A stretch of DNA of 64,000 bases from Amoebidium appalachense. Taxonomy: Eukaryota; Ichthyosporea. The position numbers and the translations under genes were made by a program. The stretch lies in assembly GCA_963693365.1 (NCBI GenBank), contig CAVNZM010000003.1, positions 12,772,001 to 12,836,000 of the forward strand, in the 5' to 3' direction. This document shows, in pieces, positions 31,910 to 46,213 of the stretch. The notes beneath the pieces are model-generated. The model searched no databases, was not told the DNA's origin, and worked only from the letters and a program-made list of their open reading frames with translations. Each line of letters opens with the position of its first letter. The first letter of the stretch is position 1.

Positions 31910-32755
31910 GGGATCTGCGCCAAAACAAAGATAGCCAAATATGGTTATGGCTCAAAGGAAGCGAATCAAATGTTTGCAAATATCATTATATTTGGTAAGC
32001 AAGTTTTTGGCGCGTAAATTTGTGATATTTCTTACCCTCCTCCGCAACAGGCTGCCACGGAAACAAAACCTGAAAACGCGTTCAAAGTCAACAGTCAACC
32101 CACAAGTTGTTCCCAGTAACTTTTATGTAGTTTTTCAGGTGGTAAAATATACTCTAATAATCTCTAATCTCTATCGAAGATCATGTTTTAGTAATGCCTG
32201 CCCGAAATCTAGACGCCTTCTCTCACTCTTCTATCTACCTTCTACATCATCACGTTTCAATCATCAGTTGTCAGATTCTAGAATAGTTATTACCAAAGGC
32301 CACCAGAACTTGACGGATGCTATGGTGTGTTTTGCAAGAGCAATAAATTATCTTATAATACCGTAAACTATGAAGAGCAGAAAGCGCCCATCAGTTTCTT
32401 TTCTCTTTCTCAATTGCTCACTATACCTTCCCACTGCAACCCCTCTGTGCCGTTCACACCCCAGCAAAGTATACCGTAACAGTGACAAACGACAACATGA
32501 CCAATGCTCGAGGAAATCCGTTTGTGGCTTTGTGCGGCCATCACGAACGCCAGCTTTACGCCATGGTGGCGGGCATAGAGCACATGTTGTGCAGGTGCAA
32601 GGAGTAGAATGTAGAGTTTGCTGCAGAGAGGAGTAGGCTGGACAGCGAGAGGCTGGAGTGGGAATGAAGAGAAGACAAGAGACCCGTGAACGTGTGGCGT
32701 TGGAGATGAGAAACGACGAGGTTGAGCAGAACCGCCGCAGACTGGAAGAGGAGAG
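31910..32755 (+). repeat. Dispersed repeat, copy 2
   Basis: Plus-strand counterpart of the repeat at 15806-16625. The upstream block (31910-32140) and the coiled-coil exon block (32530-32755) are collinear with copy 1. More decayed than copy 1. Confidence 0.65.
32530..32755 (+). pseudogene. Coiled-coil exon pseudogene (dispersed copy 2)
   Basis: Aligns codon by codon with the exon at 15806-16023. The ATG is TTG here. The peptide LCGHHERQLYAMVAGIEHML is open past the stop found in copy 1, then hits TAG at about 32606, with a further frameshift at the GGAATGAAG. Downstream 'RNDEVEQNRRRLEEE' is still recognisable and ends at GAG|GTGGTT. Two different sets of lesions mean the copies decayed independently. 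Confidence 0.55.
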
Positions 32756-32905
32756 GTGGTTTTTATAATTGTCTTCACTTTAACCTTTCCTCACTGCCCC
32801 CCCTCCCGTCCCCCCCTCCTCCTCCCTCCCCCCCCCCCATCCTCCCCCCCTCTAACTCTTGGTCAGGGTCTCCAGATATCTCGCTCGGTCTATTTTGTTC
32901 TCTCC

Positions 32906-33047
<142 letters not shown>

Positions 33048-33134
33048 TCTGTCTCTCTCTCTCTCTGTCCCTCCCTCCCTCCCTCCCTCCCTCCCTCTCT
33101 CGGAGTCCCTCCCTCCCTCCCCGAGAACCTCTCC

Positions 33135-33527
33135 CCCCCCTCCCCCCCCCCCCCCCTCCCTCCCCCCCCCCACACACACGCCCCACCCACTCACCCACCC
33201 ACCTACCTTCGGAGTACGTATACCTGGTTCCTCCTTTCTGTTCTACCCCTGCTCTTTAGGGAAAGCCCTATTACTACAATTTGTGTGAGCCTAAAAACGG
33301 GCGGACCAAGTGAGGATGGACGGAACGAGAGGTGGGGGGGGGGGGGGGGGGGGGGGGGGGGTTGTATGTATGTTGTGTAATAAGGGCGGGGGGGGGGGGG
33401 GGGGTAAGGCTTTCCTGATTCGTATGCATCTTTAGTATAAATGCATCCTCCTTTGCCTTTATGTGTGTGAGAGGGGGGGGGGAGGGGGAGGGAGGATGGG
33501 GGGGGGAAGTGGGGGGATGGAGAGGAG
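33135..33527. other. Low-complexity flank of the miniature LTR element
   Basis: C runs 33130-33170, G runs 33333-33361 and 33388-33403, and G-rich 33472-33520. The last five bases, AGGAG (33523-33527), are the left target-site duplication of the element that follows. Confidence 0.7.
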
Positions 33528-33906
33528 TGTTGGAGTGCAGACTTACGCTCACTCCACAATATGTGTATGTTAGCTTTACAATTGGTTCCGTGTACACAGA
33601 CACACGCTGACACTCGATCACCACATGCACATCTGCATAGTTGAGGAATGTTGCCAATTGTGTTTTGACTGCAAACGATTGGTTCACTGGTCCCAGAGAT
33701 CTCTAAATGAAAGTAACCAATCCGATTAGCGCCTGACATCCGGATTACATTCCAGACTGCTGCCCCACGGGTATATAAGCCACGTCTCTGCCAGGTGCAG
33801 ACATGGAGTTCAGTCATGGAGTTAACACACTGAAAGCAGTAAAAAAACGGGTCAGCGCCCAAGCGCGCCACGACGACCCTAGTCACAGCGGACTCTACTT
33901 CCAACA
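33528..33906 (+). repeat. 5' LTR of the TRIM
   Basis: 379 bp, TGTTGG..CCAACA ends. Confidence 0.92.
33772..33778 (+). promoter_or_regulatory. TATA box of the TRIM 5' LTR
   Basis: GGGTATATAAGCC, about 130 bp before the LTR end; repeated in the 3' LTR at 34453-34459. The position fits a U3 promoter. Confidence 0.6.
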
Positions 33907-33921
33907 GGGTTATGGGCCCAG
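33907..33921 (+). promoter_or_regulatory. tRNA primer-binding site, initiator tRNA-Met anticodon arm
   Basis: GGGTTATGGGCCCAG abuts the LTR. It is complementary over all 15 bases to the conserved eukaryotic initiator tRNA-Met anticodon arm (CTGGGCCCATAACCC), implying priming by a half-tRNA as in Drosophila copia. Confidence 0.85.
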
Positions 33922-34208
33922 ACACGACACCGCGGCCTCTAACTTCACGTCCCCTACGACGCCTTGAACGGAGGACCCAGAAACCGACTTCTAGGCTGTA
34001 CCCTACACCCGCGAGCGTATTTCCGTAAAGTAGAGACTTTTGCTTCCACAAACTCCATCCGCAGCAGCCTGCGACATCAACGTCAAGTATTCCACTTCAT
34101 TGGCGGGGCACGCACCACAGTGGAATGCACACCCCGGTCTACCCTGCAAGCAGCCACACTCACTCTCTCTTCTCTAGTGGTGTGTACACTTCTCCAATTG
34201 GGTAGGGG

Positions 34209-34605
34209 TGTTGGAGTGCAGACTTACGCTCACTCCACAATATGTGTATGTTAGCTTTACAATTGGTTCCGTGTACACAGACACACGCTGACACTCGATC
34301 ACCACATGCACATCTGCATAGTTGAGGAATGTTGCCAATTGTGTTTTGACTGCAAACGATTGGTTCACTGGTCCCAGAGATCTCTAAATGAAAGTAACCA
34401 ATCCGATTAGCGCCTGGCATCCGGATTACATTCCAGACTGCTGCCCCACGGGTATATAAGCCACGTCTCTGCCAGGTGCAGACATGGAATGGAGTTCAGT
34501 GATGGAGTTCAGTCATGGAGTTAACACACTGAAAGCAGTAAAAAAACGGGTCAGCGCCCAAGCGCGCCACGACGACCCTAGTCACAGCGGACTCTACTTC
34601 CAACA
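34209..34605 (+). repeat. 3' LTR of the TRIM
   Basis: 397 bp; 18 bp longer than the 5' LTR because a GGAGTTCAGTGAT-type unit is duplicated at about 34485-34515. Confidence 0.92.
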
Positions 34606-34719
34606 AGGAGGAGGGGGCCTCGGCTTTCATGATCATGGCTATGCATCTTCCTTTTTCGTTGGGGCATTTCTATTTTTCTTCTTTTCCTCCCCCCATTTTT
34701 TTCTCCCCCGGGGGGGGCC

Positions 34720-36316
34720 GTGCCAAGACCACTGGCTCCCTCGATTGTGCTTATTGCCGCGAGAACCATCATGTCACTCAGTGTGACAAACCTGGCTGCT
34801 CCGTTGCCCGTCGTCACCGTGCCAGCTCCAAGACTGGCAAAGAGGTGCATTTTGCCCTCGTCTCAACCACGGCTTCCCTCCCCATGGACCCCTGCTGGGA
34901 CTCGGCCTCCAACGTCCATGTGTGCCCCGTCAAGGAGTACTTCTCCACCCTCGAACCGTGCCCCCCGACCGAAGTCCACGGCCTCGGCATTGTAACTGCT
35001 CATCACCGTGGCATCATCAACCTGGCTGTCAACTACAACGGAGTTACCTCGGTTCTGCCTCAACACACTCTATGTGCCCGATTCCCCAGCCTTCCTCATT
35101 TCCCCCTCAATGGCCTCCAAGTCGGGACTCCTTGCCCACCTCGATGATGAGGATGATTTCCCCTCCTACCTCTACACTCGTGGTGGCAACATCGTGTGTT
35201 CTCTCACCGGCAACGATGGACTGTACTTCATCACCGACTATGAGGTACGTCCCTCCATCCCCCGGTCCGTCACTGCCCTGGTTGCCAACGTCAAGGTTTA
35301 CGTTGATCCCAAGCTCTGGCACCATCGTCTCGGCCACCGTGCCATGTCCACCCTCACCAAGATGGTGAGAGGTGACCTCGTGACAGGCCTCCCCTCATCC
35401 CTCTCGGTGGCTGATACCACTGATTGCTTCGGCTGTGTCTCCGGCAAGACCACCAAGGCCCCGTTCCCCGGCACCAGAACCCAGTGCCCCAACCCTGGTG
35501 CCAAGTGGCACATGGACTTCTTTGAGCCTCCCTGTGCCTCCTATGGTGGTTACAAGGTGGCCCTCGTCTGCACCTGTGATGCCACAGGTTACACCATCGT
35601 GTACCTCCTCTGTGATCGATCAGAGACTCTCGAGTACGTCAAGGCCCTGGTCGAGGGCATCGACAAGCAGCCCGACAAGGTGGTGACCCACTTCCGTTCC
35701 GACTCCGGGTCCGAGTTCACCTCCCATGCCATGGACAGTACTGCCAGTCCAAGGGCATCGTTCGGTTGACTGCCCTCAACTCAACGGCTTCTTTGAACGT
35801 AAAATGAGGGATCTGCAAGAGATCGTTCGGTGCTTCCTTCACCAGGACAAGGACGACTCTCTTTCCCCCAAGCTGTGGGGGGCTGCTCTCAAGCATGCTG
35901 CCTACATCATCAATGTGACCCCGGCTAGAGCTGCCAACGGCCATACTCCGTTCGAAGTCTTCTACGGTGTCAAGCCTGACATCTCCAACCTGCACGTGTT
36001 CGGCTGCCCAGCCTATGTACACGTCCCTGTATCAAAACGAGACAAGTTGGCCTCTACCGTCAAACTCGGCACCTACGTGGGCTGGGACATCACCAACAAG
36101 GCTCACAAGATCATGAATCTACGAGGCAACATGGTCAACATCTACCGCGATGTCGTCTTCGACGAATCACAATTCACCACGGCATCCAATCAGATTTCTG
36201 TGCAGGCCACCAATCAGCCGACCTCAATCGATCCATCCCTGCCGTCCCTAGATCTCCCATCCGATGACGATGAAATTCCGTCAGTGATTCTCCGTCGTTC
36301 CCCCCGTCGTGTGCAA
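34720..36316 (+). pseudogene. Ty1/copia pol remnant (zinc knuckle, protease, integrase)
   Basis: Starts within the gag zinc knuckle (CAYCRENHHVTQC). It continues through a protease with MDPCWDSASNVHVCP, where other copies have DSG, and the integrase zinc-binding WHHRLGHR..C..C. The core follows with SDSGSEFTS and NGFFERKM, then PFEVFYGVKPDISNLHVFGC. It ends after SPRRV at about 36312-36316, before RT. Frame shifts occur near 35050 and near 35745. No LTRs border it. The post-integrase linker (VFDESQFTTASNQISV) is nearly the same as in the minus-strand element at 49.5 kb, so both belong to one family. Not functional. Confidence 0.9.
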
Positions 36317-36446
36317 CACCCTCATACACACAACGTGACCCAGCCCTGGTGTGTGCTGTTAGGTACGGTTGCACAATGACATGGTCAATTTTATAGAAGT
36401 TTGCATGACGCTCATTTCCCCTTGAATAACTAACCAATACATACCG
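36317..36446 (+). repeat. Duplicated intron segment, copy 1
   Basis: CCTCATACACA..CGTG through GTTTGCATGACGCTCATTTCC and CCAATACATACCGA matches 38601-38747 (CCTCATACACAAACCGTG..TTTGCATGACGCGCGTTTCC..CCAGTACATACCA) with moderate divergence. It lies just upstream of an acceptor. Confidence 0.7.
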
Positions 36447-36451
36447 AACAG

Positions 36452-40690
<4,239 letters not shown>

Positions 40691-41831
40691 ATAGACCTTC
40701 ACACGAATGCGTATGGTATTGCTATCCTTGGAATGAAATCGTAATTGGCATGATTCGTTATAGCAAACTGCCTCCACGGTGTAGATATGTTGACTTACGA
40801 CAAAGAGTCCTGGCCTCTCCATTGTGTTAAACGACCTTACATGAATGAGAGTTTCTTGTTATGAATATATTCCGGCAAATTTTATTTTTGCTTGTAGGAA
40901 CGGATACCCTGGAAATTTCGTAGTATGTTTTATTTAATGTTGGAGAACTCGTGTGTGTTGTGTTGTCTGTTTTCTTTCGATGAATTCAAACAATCCCAGT
41001 GTACTTCATATTCAAAACCACCCCGTACTTTCAGAGTCTGGTTGGTATTTTGAGCATTTACATTATGTGGTTGATTAGCATGTTCTGCTCTAGGTGATAG
41101 ACCCTCAGAACCCGTAAAGTCTGTTTTTCTTTCTTCTTATGGGTGCGTTACGATGGGGTCTGCAAGCCTTAGGAGAAGTAGACTCTCAGAGTCCAGGAAA
41201 TGTGTTTTACCTTTTTCTTATGTGTGTAATTTGATGGTGTCTGCAAGGGGAAGTAGACTCTCAGAGTCCACTGACCATGGTTTTATATTCTTTAGACGTT
41301 CGTTCTGAGTCCGTTTTCTATTTCTTGTCTGCTTGTCCCAATCTCCAGACACATGTTTTCCCTTATTATTTTTAGGTGTTGGTTCGGGAAATTCGGCACA
41401 CTGCAAGGTCTTCCTGGTAACCCTATAAGCACAAATAGGCGCGCGGCAAGCATGTAAGCATGTGCTAGCTCGTGTATGATCTATCGAAGACGGTAAACCG
41501 CAGGCCCGTCTGCCGATTTTGCTTATATCTAAGCCGGCTACAATAATTCTCCGGTTCCCTATATACATGTATGAAATCGGTCCGTTTAATAAGATTGGAA
41601 GGCAGGTGTGCTCTGCCGGCAGTGCCGGCAGGGTTTTGATTTAAACCTGAGAGGAGCGAAAATGACGGCGTTCGACCAGGGTTTCCTTCCCTTCCCTTCC
41701 CTTTGCTTCTTGCCTCCGTGTTTGCCGATTACCAGTAGACATCAGTAAATCATTCCCATTTCATGGGAAGTTGCACCTACAGGTCCTAGCATTTTACTAT
41801 ACAGACTACTATATATATAGGCTGTCGTGGA
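40691..41831. other. Intergenic with a short tandem array
   Basis: Unique AT-rich sequence. At about 41093-41290 a unit 'GTAGACTCTCAGAGTCCA..TTTTTCTT.TGTG.G....GATGG.GTCTGCAAG' occurs two to three times with drift; its core GACTCTCAGAGTC is a 13-bp palindrome that also occurs at about 48389. No gene seen. Confidence 0.55.
41093..41290 (+). repeat. Tandem array with palindromic GACTCTCAGAGTC core
   Basis: Cores at about 41184 and 41266 are identical for at least 15 bases (GACTCTCAGAGTCCA); an earlier degenerate unit at about 41100 reads GACCCTCAGAACCC. Units are about 75-85 bp. Confidence 0.6.
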
Positions 41832-42680
41832 TTACCCAACATTGTAAAGTTTACAATTTCTCCCATTATGCCAGTGTGTTAGGTGGAGGCGTCGGGCTCC
41901 AGTGGGGGTGGGGTCCCCCCAGGTCAGGTCCCCCACCTGTACTGCAGCAGCGGTGCTCCACCGTAGGCCAAACAGGTAGCTCAACAGCACCCCCGCTAGC
42001 CAGCGGTCACCGTCGGGGTCCTGCCGGCCCAGCTGTGCGATGAGCAGGCCGGTGACCCAGGGTGCGTCAAACCGTTTTGGGTCGGGCGGGGTGGCGGTGG
42101 TGGTCTGGTGGGCCCTGCCGTAGGACTTCTTGATGGTTGCAAGGATGGCCTGGTCCAAATAGGGAATGTGCCACAGCAGGTGTACCTGGCGCAGGGCGGC
42201 AAACTTGCAGTCTAACGTACTGGGGTGGTACGGGCGCGCTAGCAGGTGAGCCGCATAAGCCAAAGCTGCGTGTTCGGTAAGGGGCCAGGCTGCAAACTCG
42301 TGGGTGGCGCAAAAGGTCAGGTACTGGGTTACGTCGGCTTGAAATGCACGCCACGTGTTTGCACTGAGGAGCTGCTCCACCAGCTGCTGGCCAGTGGGGC
42401 GCAGGTTGCCAGGCAGTGACGAAATTACCGCCGCACGCCACTCGCTAAACACCCCCACGGTGGCAGGGGGGGTCTCTTGGCCGGGGAGCTTGCTGGGGCG
42501 GCTGCACGGGGGAAGGGGCCTTTGAGGCTCAGGCTGTGGTCCCAAGGGGAGGGGGGCTGGGCCCCCTTCCCAGGGAGGGTCGCCGATGGGAACGCCCGCG
42601 GGAGCTGGTGGTGGTTGAGGCGCGGGGGGAAGCACGTCGCCACCACTTCTGGGGGGAGCCGGCTCGGCGGGAGCTGGCAC
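41832..42680 (-). CDS. Tyrosine recombinase, C-terminally truncated (Crypton/DIRS-like)
   Basis: 282 codons. After a Pro-rich N-terminus (about 1-75) comes a helical core-binding domain: SANTWRAFQADVTQYLTFCA, EHAALAYAAHLLARPYHPST, ILATIKKSYGR. The start of the catalytic domain follows: LLSYLFGLRWSTAAAVQVGDL, with the first catalytic Arg in GLRWS. The frame then ends at NGRNCKLYNVG, so the HxxR, His and Tyr nucleophile motifs are missing and the enzyme cannot be active as read. The truncation coincides with a 17-bp palindrome (41841-41857). A companion ORF lies upstream on the same strand and no RT lies between, which favours a Crypton-like DNA element over DIRS/Ngaro; a deletion derivative of the latter is possible. 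Confidence 0.7.
   Translation of the reverse strand: MPAPAEPAPPRSGGDVLPPAPQPPPAPAGVPIGDPPWEGGPAPLPLGPQPEPQRPLPPCSRPSKLPGQETPPATVGVFSEWRAAVISSLPGNLRPTGQQLVEQLLSANTWRAFQADVTQYLTFCATHEFAAWPLTEHAALAYAAHLLARPYHPSTLDCKFAALRQVHLLWHIPYLDQAILATIKKSYGRAHQTTTATPPDPKRFDAPWVTGLLIAQLGRQDPDGDRWLAGVLLSYLFGLRWSTAAAVQVGDLTWGDPTPTGARRLHLTHWHNGRNCKLYNVG
41841..41857. repeat. Palindrome ATTGTAAAGTTTACAAT at the recombinase truncation point
   Basis: A perfect 17-bp inverted repeat. Its flank TTTCTCCCA, and ACCCAA on the other side, also flank a similar palindrome at 48448-48468. It may be a recombination core site or element end. Confidence 0.6.
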
Positions 42681-42820
42681 CGGGGCGGGGCCGGTAGACG
42701 CCGGCCCCGGTTACAAGTTGAATACCCAACTAGCACACATTGGGGTGGACACCCACCCTTGACGCCCCCTTGTAAGGCCCGCTGCCTACTAGTACGCGAC
42801 AGGGGCCGGAAACCGCAAAC

Positions 42821-43270
42821 TTAGTTGCGGCCGGCGCCAGACCCACTGCTGGCGCCGGTGTTGGACTTCACCACGGTCTTGTTGTCATTTTGGTTGCCCG
42901 CACGGGCGGTGCGCGTAGCGAGGTTGACCTCTGCCTCTTTCTTCCTTGCGTCGCCCATTGCGCGGCCCCAGCGTTTAGAAAGAACAGGGTAATACTCCCG
43001 CTCCATGTGGGCGCGGGTCAGCTCGGCAAAGGCAGCGCCCTCTGTGGCGCGGAGATACTGGTAGTGCACACGGTCGGAGAGGAACACAGCGACATCGGCG
43101 ATTGCACCCTTGAGCTCTGCAATGCGTCGTTGGTAGAACTGCTCCGCGGGTTCAGGCAATGGGGCGCCGTTTTCGCCGGGGAACTGCCGACGCTGGAACG
43201 CGCAGTCGTTGTGCATTGCATCGATGAGGCTACAGAGTGCCCCAATGGTAACCCCGTTCTCCTCGAGCAC
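42821..43270 (-). CDS. Companion ORF of the tyrosine recombinase (gag-like or DNA-binding, unrecognised)
   Basis: 149 codons with an Ala/Arg/Glu-rich, mostly helical composition. It starts MLEENGVTIGALCSLIDAM, runs through EQFYQRRIAELKGAIADVAV and LTRAHMEREYYPVLSKRWG, and ends in a Gly/Ser/Asn tail (SNTGASSGSGAGRN). It ends 140 bp upstream of the recombinase frame on the same strand, suggesting one element or transcript. YR elements often carry such an upstream ORF. It shows no zinc knuckle and does not resemble the gypsy gag further right. No catalytic motif seen. Confidence 0.45.
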   Translation of the reverse strand: MLEENGVTIGALCSLIDAMHNDCAFQRRQFPGENGAPLPEPAEQFYQRRIAELKGAIADVAVFLSDRVHYQYLRATEGAAFAELTRAHMEREYYPVLSKRWGRAMGDARKKEAEVNLATRTARAGNQNDNKTVVKSNTGASSGSGAGRN

Positions 43271-43558
43271 TGTTCGGTGAATGCTTAAATTACGCTAAGC
43301 AATTTAAGCCCCGAGGCTCCCCGACACGTACTGGCAGGGTTTGATTTTCCGAAAAAAATCTGTTTTTTGAAAACCCAATTCCTTTTTTCGGCCTGCCCGA
43401 AACGGAATGAGACCCCCCCCCTTTTGGATTTTGTCCTGGTGCAGAGACTAGCGATCTTGCTAGCCTTGAGATCACAACCTAACCACTGCCGATGGTTGTG
43501 ATGACGCCAGTAAAGGCGTGCTGGCTTTTACCCCAGCGAGAAGAGGATGAGAAAAAGA
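43271..43558. other. Short spacer with an inverted repeat
   Basis: ATCACAACC (43471-43479) pairs with GGTTGTGAT (43494-43502) to give a 9-bp stem with a 14-nt loop. The remainder shows no gene. Confidence 0.5.
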
Positions 43559-43631
43559 TGATCCCGACGGGATTTGAACCCGCGACCCCTCTATCTCCAG
43601 TCGAGTGCTCTACCAACTGAGCTACGAGATC
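43559..43631 (-). tRNA. tRNA-like gene, anticodon GGA, type I variable loop
   Basis: Read on the minus strand, 73 nt fold as a full cloverleaf. Acceptor GATCTCG pairs with CGGGATC, D stem GCTC/GAGC with AGTTGGTA loop. Anticodon stem CTCGA/TAGAG has one G-A mismatch; loop is CTGGAGA. T stem is GCGGG/CCCGT with loop TTCAAAT; discriminator A. A and B boxes are good, and a short T run follows the 3' end as a Pol III terminator. Anticodon GGA would read Ser codons, yet Ser tRNAs carry a long variable arm that is absent here. It may be a mutated tRNA, a tRNA-derived SINE head or a noncanonical tRNA. GATCTCG is repeated inverted just upstream (43621-43645). Confidence 0.55.
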
Positions 43632-44582
43632 GGTTAAGATCTCGCAGGCCACCAGCCGATCATGATCTGATTCATGCGATCGGACTGGATAACGATACCA
43701 TCTTCCAACACACCCCCCCCCCCCCTCCCCCCCGCCGCGGGCGCCCAGACCAACTTGTATGAATTAAAGGGGTTTACACACTTTTTATTGCGTGGACACT
43801 GCCGGAGGCCCAGCCACATTCGACGGCCTACTGCGTTTTCCAGCGCAGCCAATCAAATGCAGCCAGTGACATATGTACATGCTAGGCAACAATGAGCGCC
43901 ATCGTAGTATATGACACCCCTATTACATAGCATTTTCCGATTTGGCACACTCTCGGTAGAATCACCCTATTGTAAACTGTATGCTATTACATATTGATGC
44001 ATCCGAAATGTACTCAGATCGGAGTACTCAGCGGCCATAAGTACTCCGATCGCTACTTTAGGAATGCTTGTTTCGGAAGGATACCGCGAGCTATTGGGGC
44101 CCAGGAGCCCGCTTTTTTTTGTACAGCCAGTAAGAAAACATAAGTTTACACCTTTTTTGTCTTTGGTACGGTAACTAACAAGGCTTTTGTGACGTAGAAT
44201 ACCGACCACCCCTAGCAACCCTATATGTGAAGAACCCCCCCGGAACGTAGAGCCCCCCCATCACAATAAAGACGGCAGTATAAAAGGGGGGGCCGGAGCC
44301 AGGAGCTTCAGTTTTTTCCTTCACACAAACACAAACCAAACTCGTGTCCCCGGTGTCGAGGCCATCCCGTTCATTACGTTGTTACATGGTAACAGGGTAG
44401 GAAGGTCTCCCTCTGTGGTGCCCAGTACGCTTCCCACGTTTTTTGCAGGGAGCCCGCACGGTGAGACCATCAAACACAGTACAGATTCACGCGGATTCAA
44501 ACTGGATACTGTGGATAGCCCGCTACAACACCACATTCCACATATCAACTTGACCGCGTGACCAAGGCCTCACGTCTAGCCC
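43632..44582 (+). mobile_element. Candidate 5' LTR/leader of the gypsy element
   Basis: The minus-strand copia element at 44583-51667 is flanked by AGCCC on both sides, so this sequence was once joined directly to 51673, 135 bp before the gypsy gag ATG. A TATA box (TATAAAA, 44279-44285) in AGTATAAAAGGGGGG suggests an LTR promoter. The LTR borders cannot be set because the 3' LTR is outside the window. Confidence 0.4.
44279..44285 (+). promoter_or_regulatory. TATA box, candidate gypsy LTR promoter
   Basis: TATAAAA followed by a G-rich stretch and, about 25-30 bp downstream, CTTCAGTT as a plausible start region. Confidence 0.45.
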
Positions 44583-45327
44583 TGTTATTTTGTACGGGTC
44601 TAAGGGAGCAGAGTGCACAGAGGTGTCATGTAAAACACGACTAACACATTAATGAGAGGGCAATCGGAGTTGTTCACGAGACATTGAAAGATTTCAAACA
44701 ACAACTAAATCTTTATTGTGCTCTCGGTTCCTTTTGTACTTGCGACTTATCACCTTATCACAACTAAAGAGGGAGAACCAATCGGTTCTATCAGAAGATA
44801 GAAAAACACATTCCGACAGAGCATACGCATTCCAACTTCCGATTAAACTAAAGTGTAGAAACTCTTACTTAAATAAATTAAGTAATTATACATCTAGTCA
44901 CTATTAACTCACATATATATTTATGTTCGTCTCTATAAAGAAACTTATTTAAATACATATATTTCCCAATAGTCGACACTCTCAAAGTGAAGACACTTTG
45001 CAATAAACCGAATTCCATATATATCTATTGTCCAATCACAACACACATATATTAACAGACAGGAATGCACAACACAATCTACAGATGTACTCGCTCGCGA
45101 CTATTGGCGAGCCATCCTTTTGAGAACAAAACTAGGCCATTTTGAAATAAAGGAAAGACAACGAGTGGGGCTAGGCAATCACGCTACCTCTCAGATAAAC
45201 AGAGGAGGGCAAACAGAAATACAATAAGTTCTTATCAGGCAAGAGAGCCAGGTGTGCACAGATCTACAGATATCTGTGCCCACAGAAACAAGGGAGAGAG
45301 AGATACGGGGGGGGGGGGGGGGGGGGG

Positions 45328-45358
<31 letters not shown>

Positions 45359-45527
45359 AGAGGGAGAGAGAGAGAGAGAGAGGGGGAGAGAGAGAGGGAG
45401 AGAGAGAGAGGGAGAGAGAGAGAGAGAGAGAGAGCACAAAGAAGGAAAGCAGACACGAATACAAACAAGCTAGGACACATACATACTTCAAGGCTCTTGC
45501 TGTCATACATGGTGACGTATTCCAACA
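44583..45527 (-). repeat. 3' LTR of the minus-strand copia element
   Basis: 945 bp. Contains a G run and (GA)n at 45309-45434, shared with its partner. Confidence 0.9.
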
Positions 45528-46213
45528 TCCCCACTCAAGGGGTTGAAGTTTGTGTTCTCGTGTCTGTTGATGTGACGGTAGATGAGGTCCAAACACAGGA
45601 GGGGCCGTCACACTCAAGTTTCCCCACTCGAGGATGCAAACCGAAGATCCTTGAGGTGGGAAGGAGAGAATCAAAACTGAAGAGGCACACAACGACGGTT
45701 GCCTCTGAAGACTCGAAATAAGAAATCATGGTGGTTATCGGCGATATATATATATATATATATAGGACACACTAGTGTATGTGTGACGTGTTGGTGGCTA
45801 ATGGTTTATACTGGGGACCACCCAGGTAAACACAAGGCATGAACATCTTGTGGACTGATTTATAGACTGGTGGTCAACCAGTTAAGACACGGGGAAGGTG
45901 CATCCCGTGGACTAGGTTTAGACTGGCAGTCAACCAGCACGTCATGGCTATAGATAATTATTTGTACTGGGACGCCATCCCAGTTCGACATATATATAAG
46001 TCGAATATAGAAGAAAACCAATATATATGGTGGGATATGAATATAAATAAACGACGGATGGGGGAGAATAATCCCCACTGAAGATGCACACATATGACGA
46101 TGGAAGACTGAGTCCCCACTGATGAAGAGAAACGATGAGGAGTAGTAGACTTTCGTTGGGAGGCATCTTGATCACTGTAGGGGTGTCAACTGCTGTCCAG
46201 GGCCCCAACCTAC

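Larger units (their letters stand above)
33528..34605 (+). mobile_element. Miniature LTR retrotransposon (TRIM), complete with TSD
   Basis: Two direct repeats, 33528-33906 (379 bp) and 34209-34605 (397 bp), both starting TGTTGGAGTGC and ending TTCCAACA, so the ends form TGTTGGA/TCCAACA inverted termini. The interior is only 302 bp and has no coding capacity. GGGTTATGGGCCCAG directly after the left LTR is a PBS; GGGTAGGGG directly before the right LTR is a polypurine tract. AGGAG flanks both sides as a 5-bp target duplication. Each LTR has a TATATAA box. The LTRs differ by an 18-bp duplication and very few substitutions. Such elements move using proteins from autonomous relatives. Shared end sequences and PBS suggest the copia family remnant next door or the element at 44.6-51.7 kb. 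Confidence 0.92.

Noticed and set aside
45252-45721. Open frames inside and near the copia LTRs (Arg-Glu rich)
   Set aside because: Recur in both LTRs and derive from the (GA)n tract within them.
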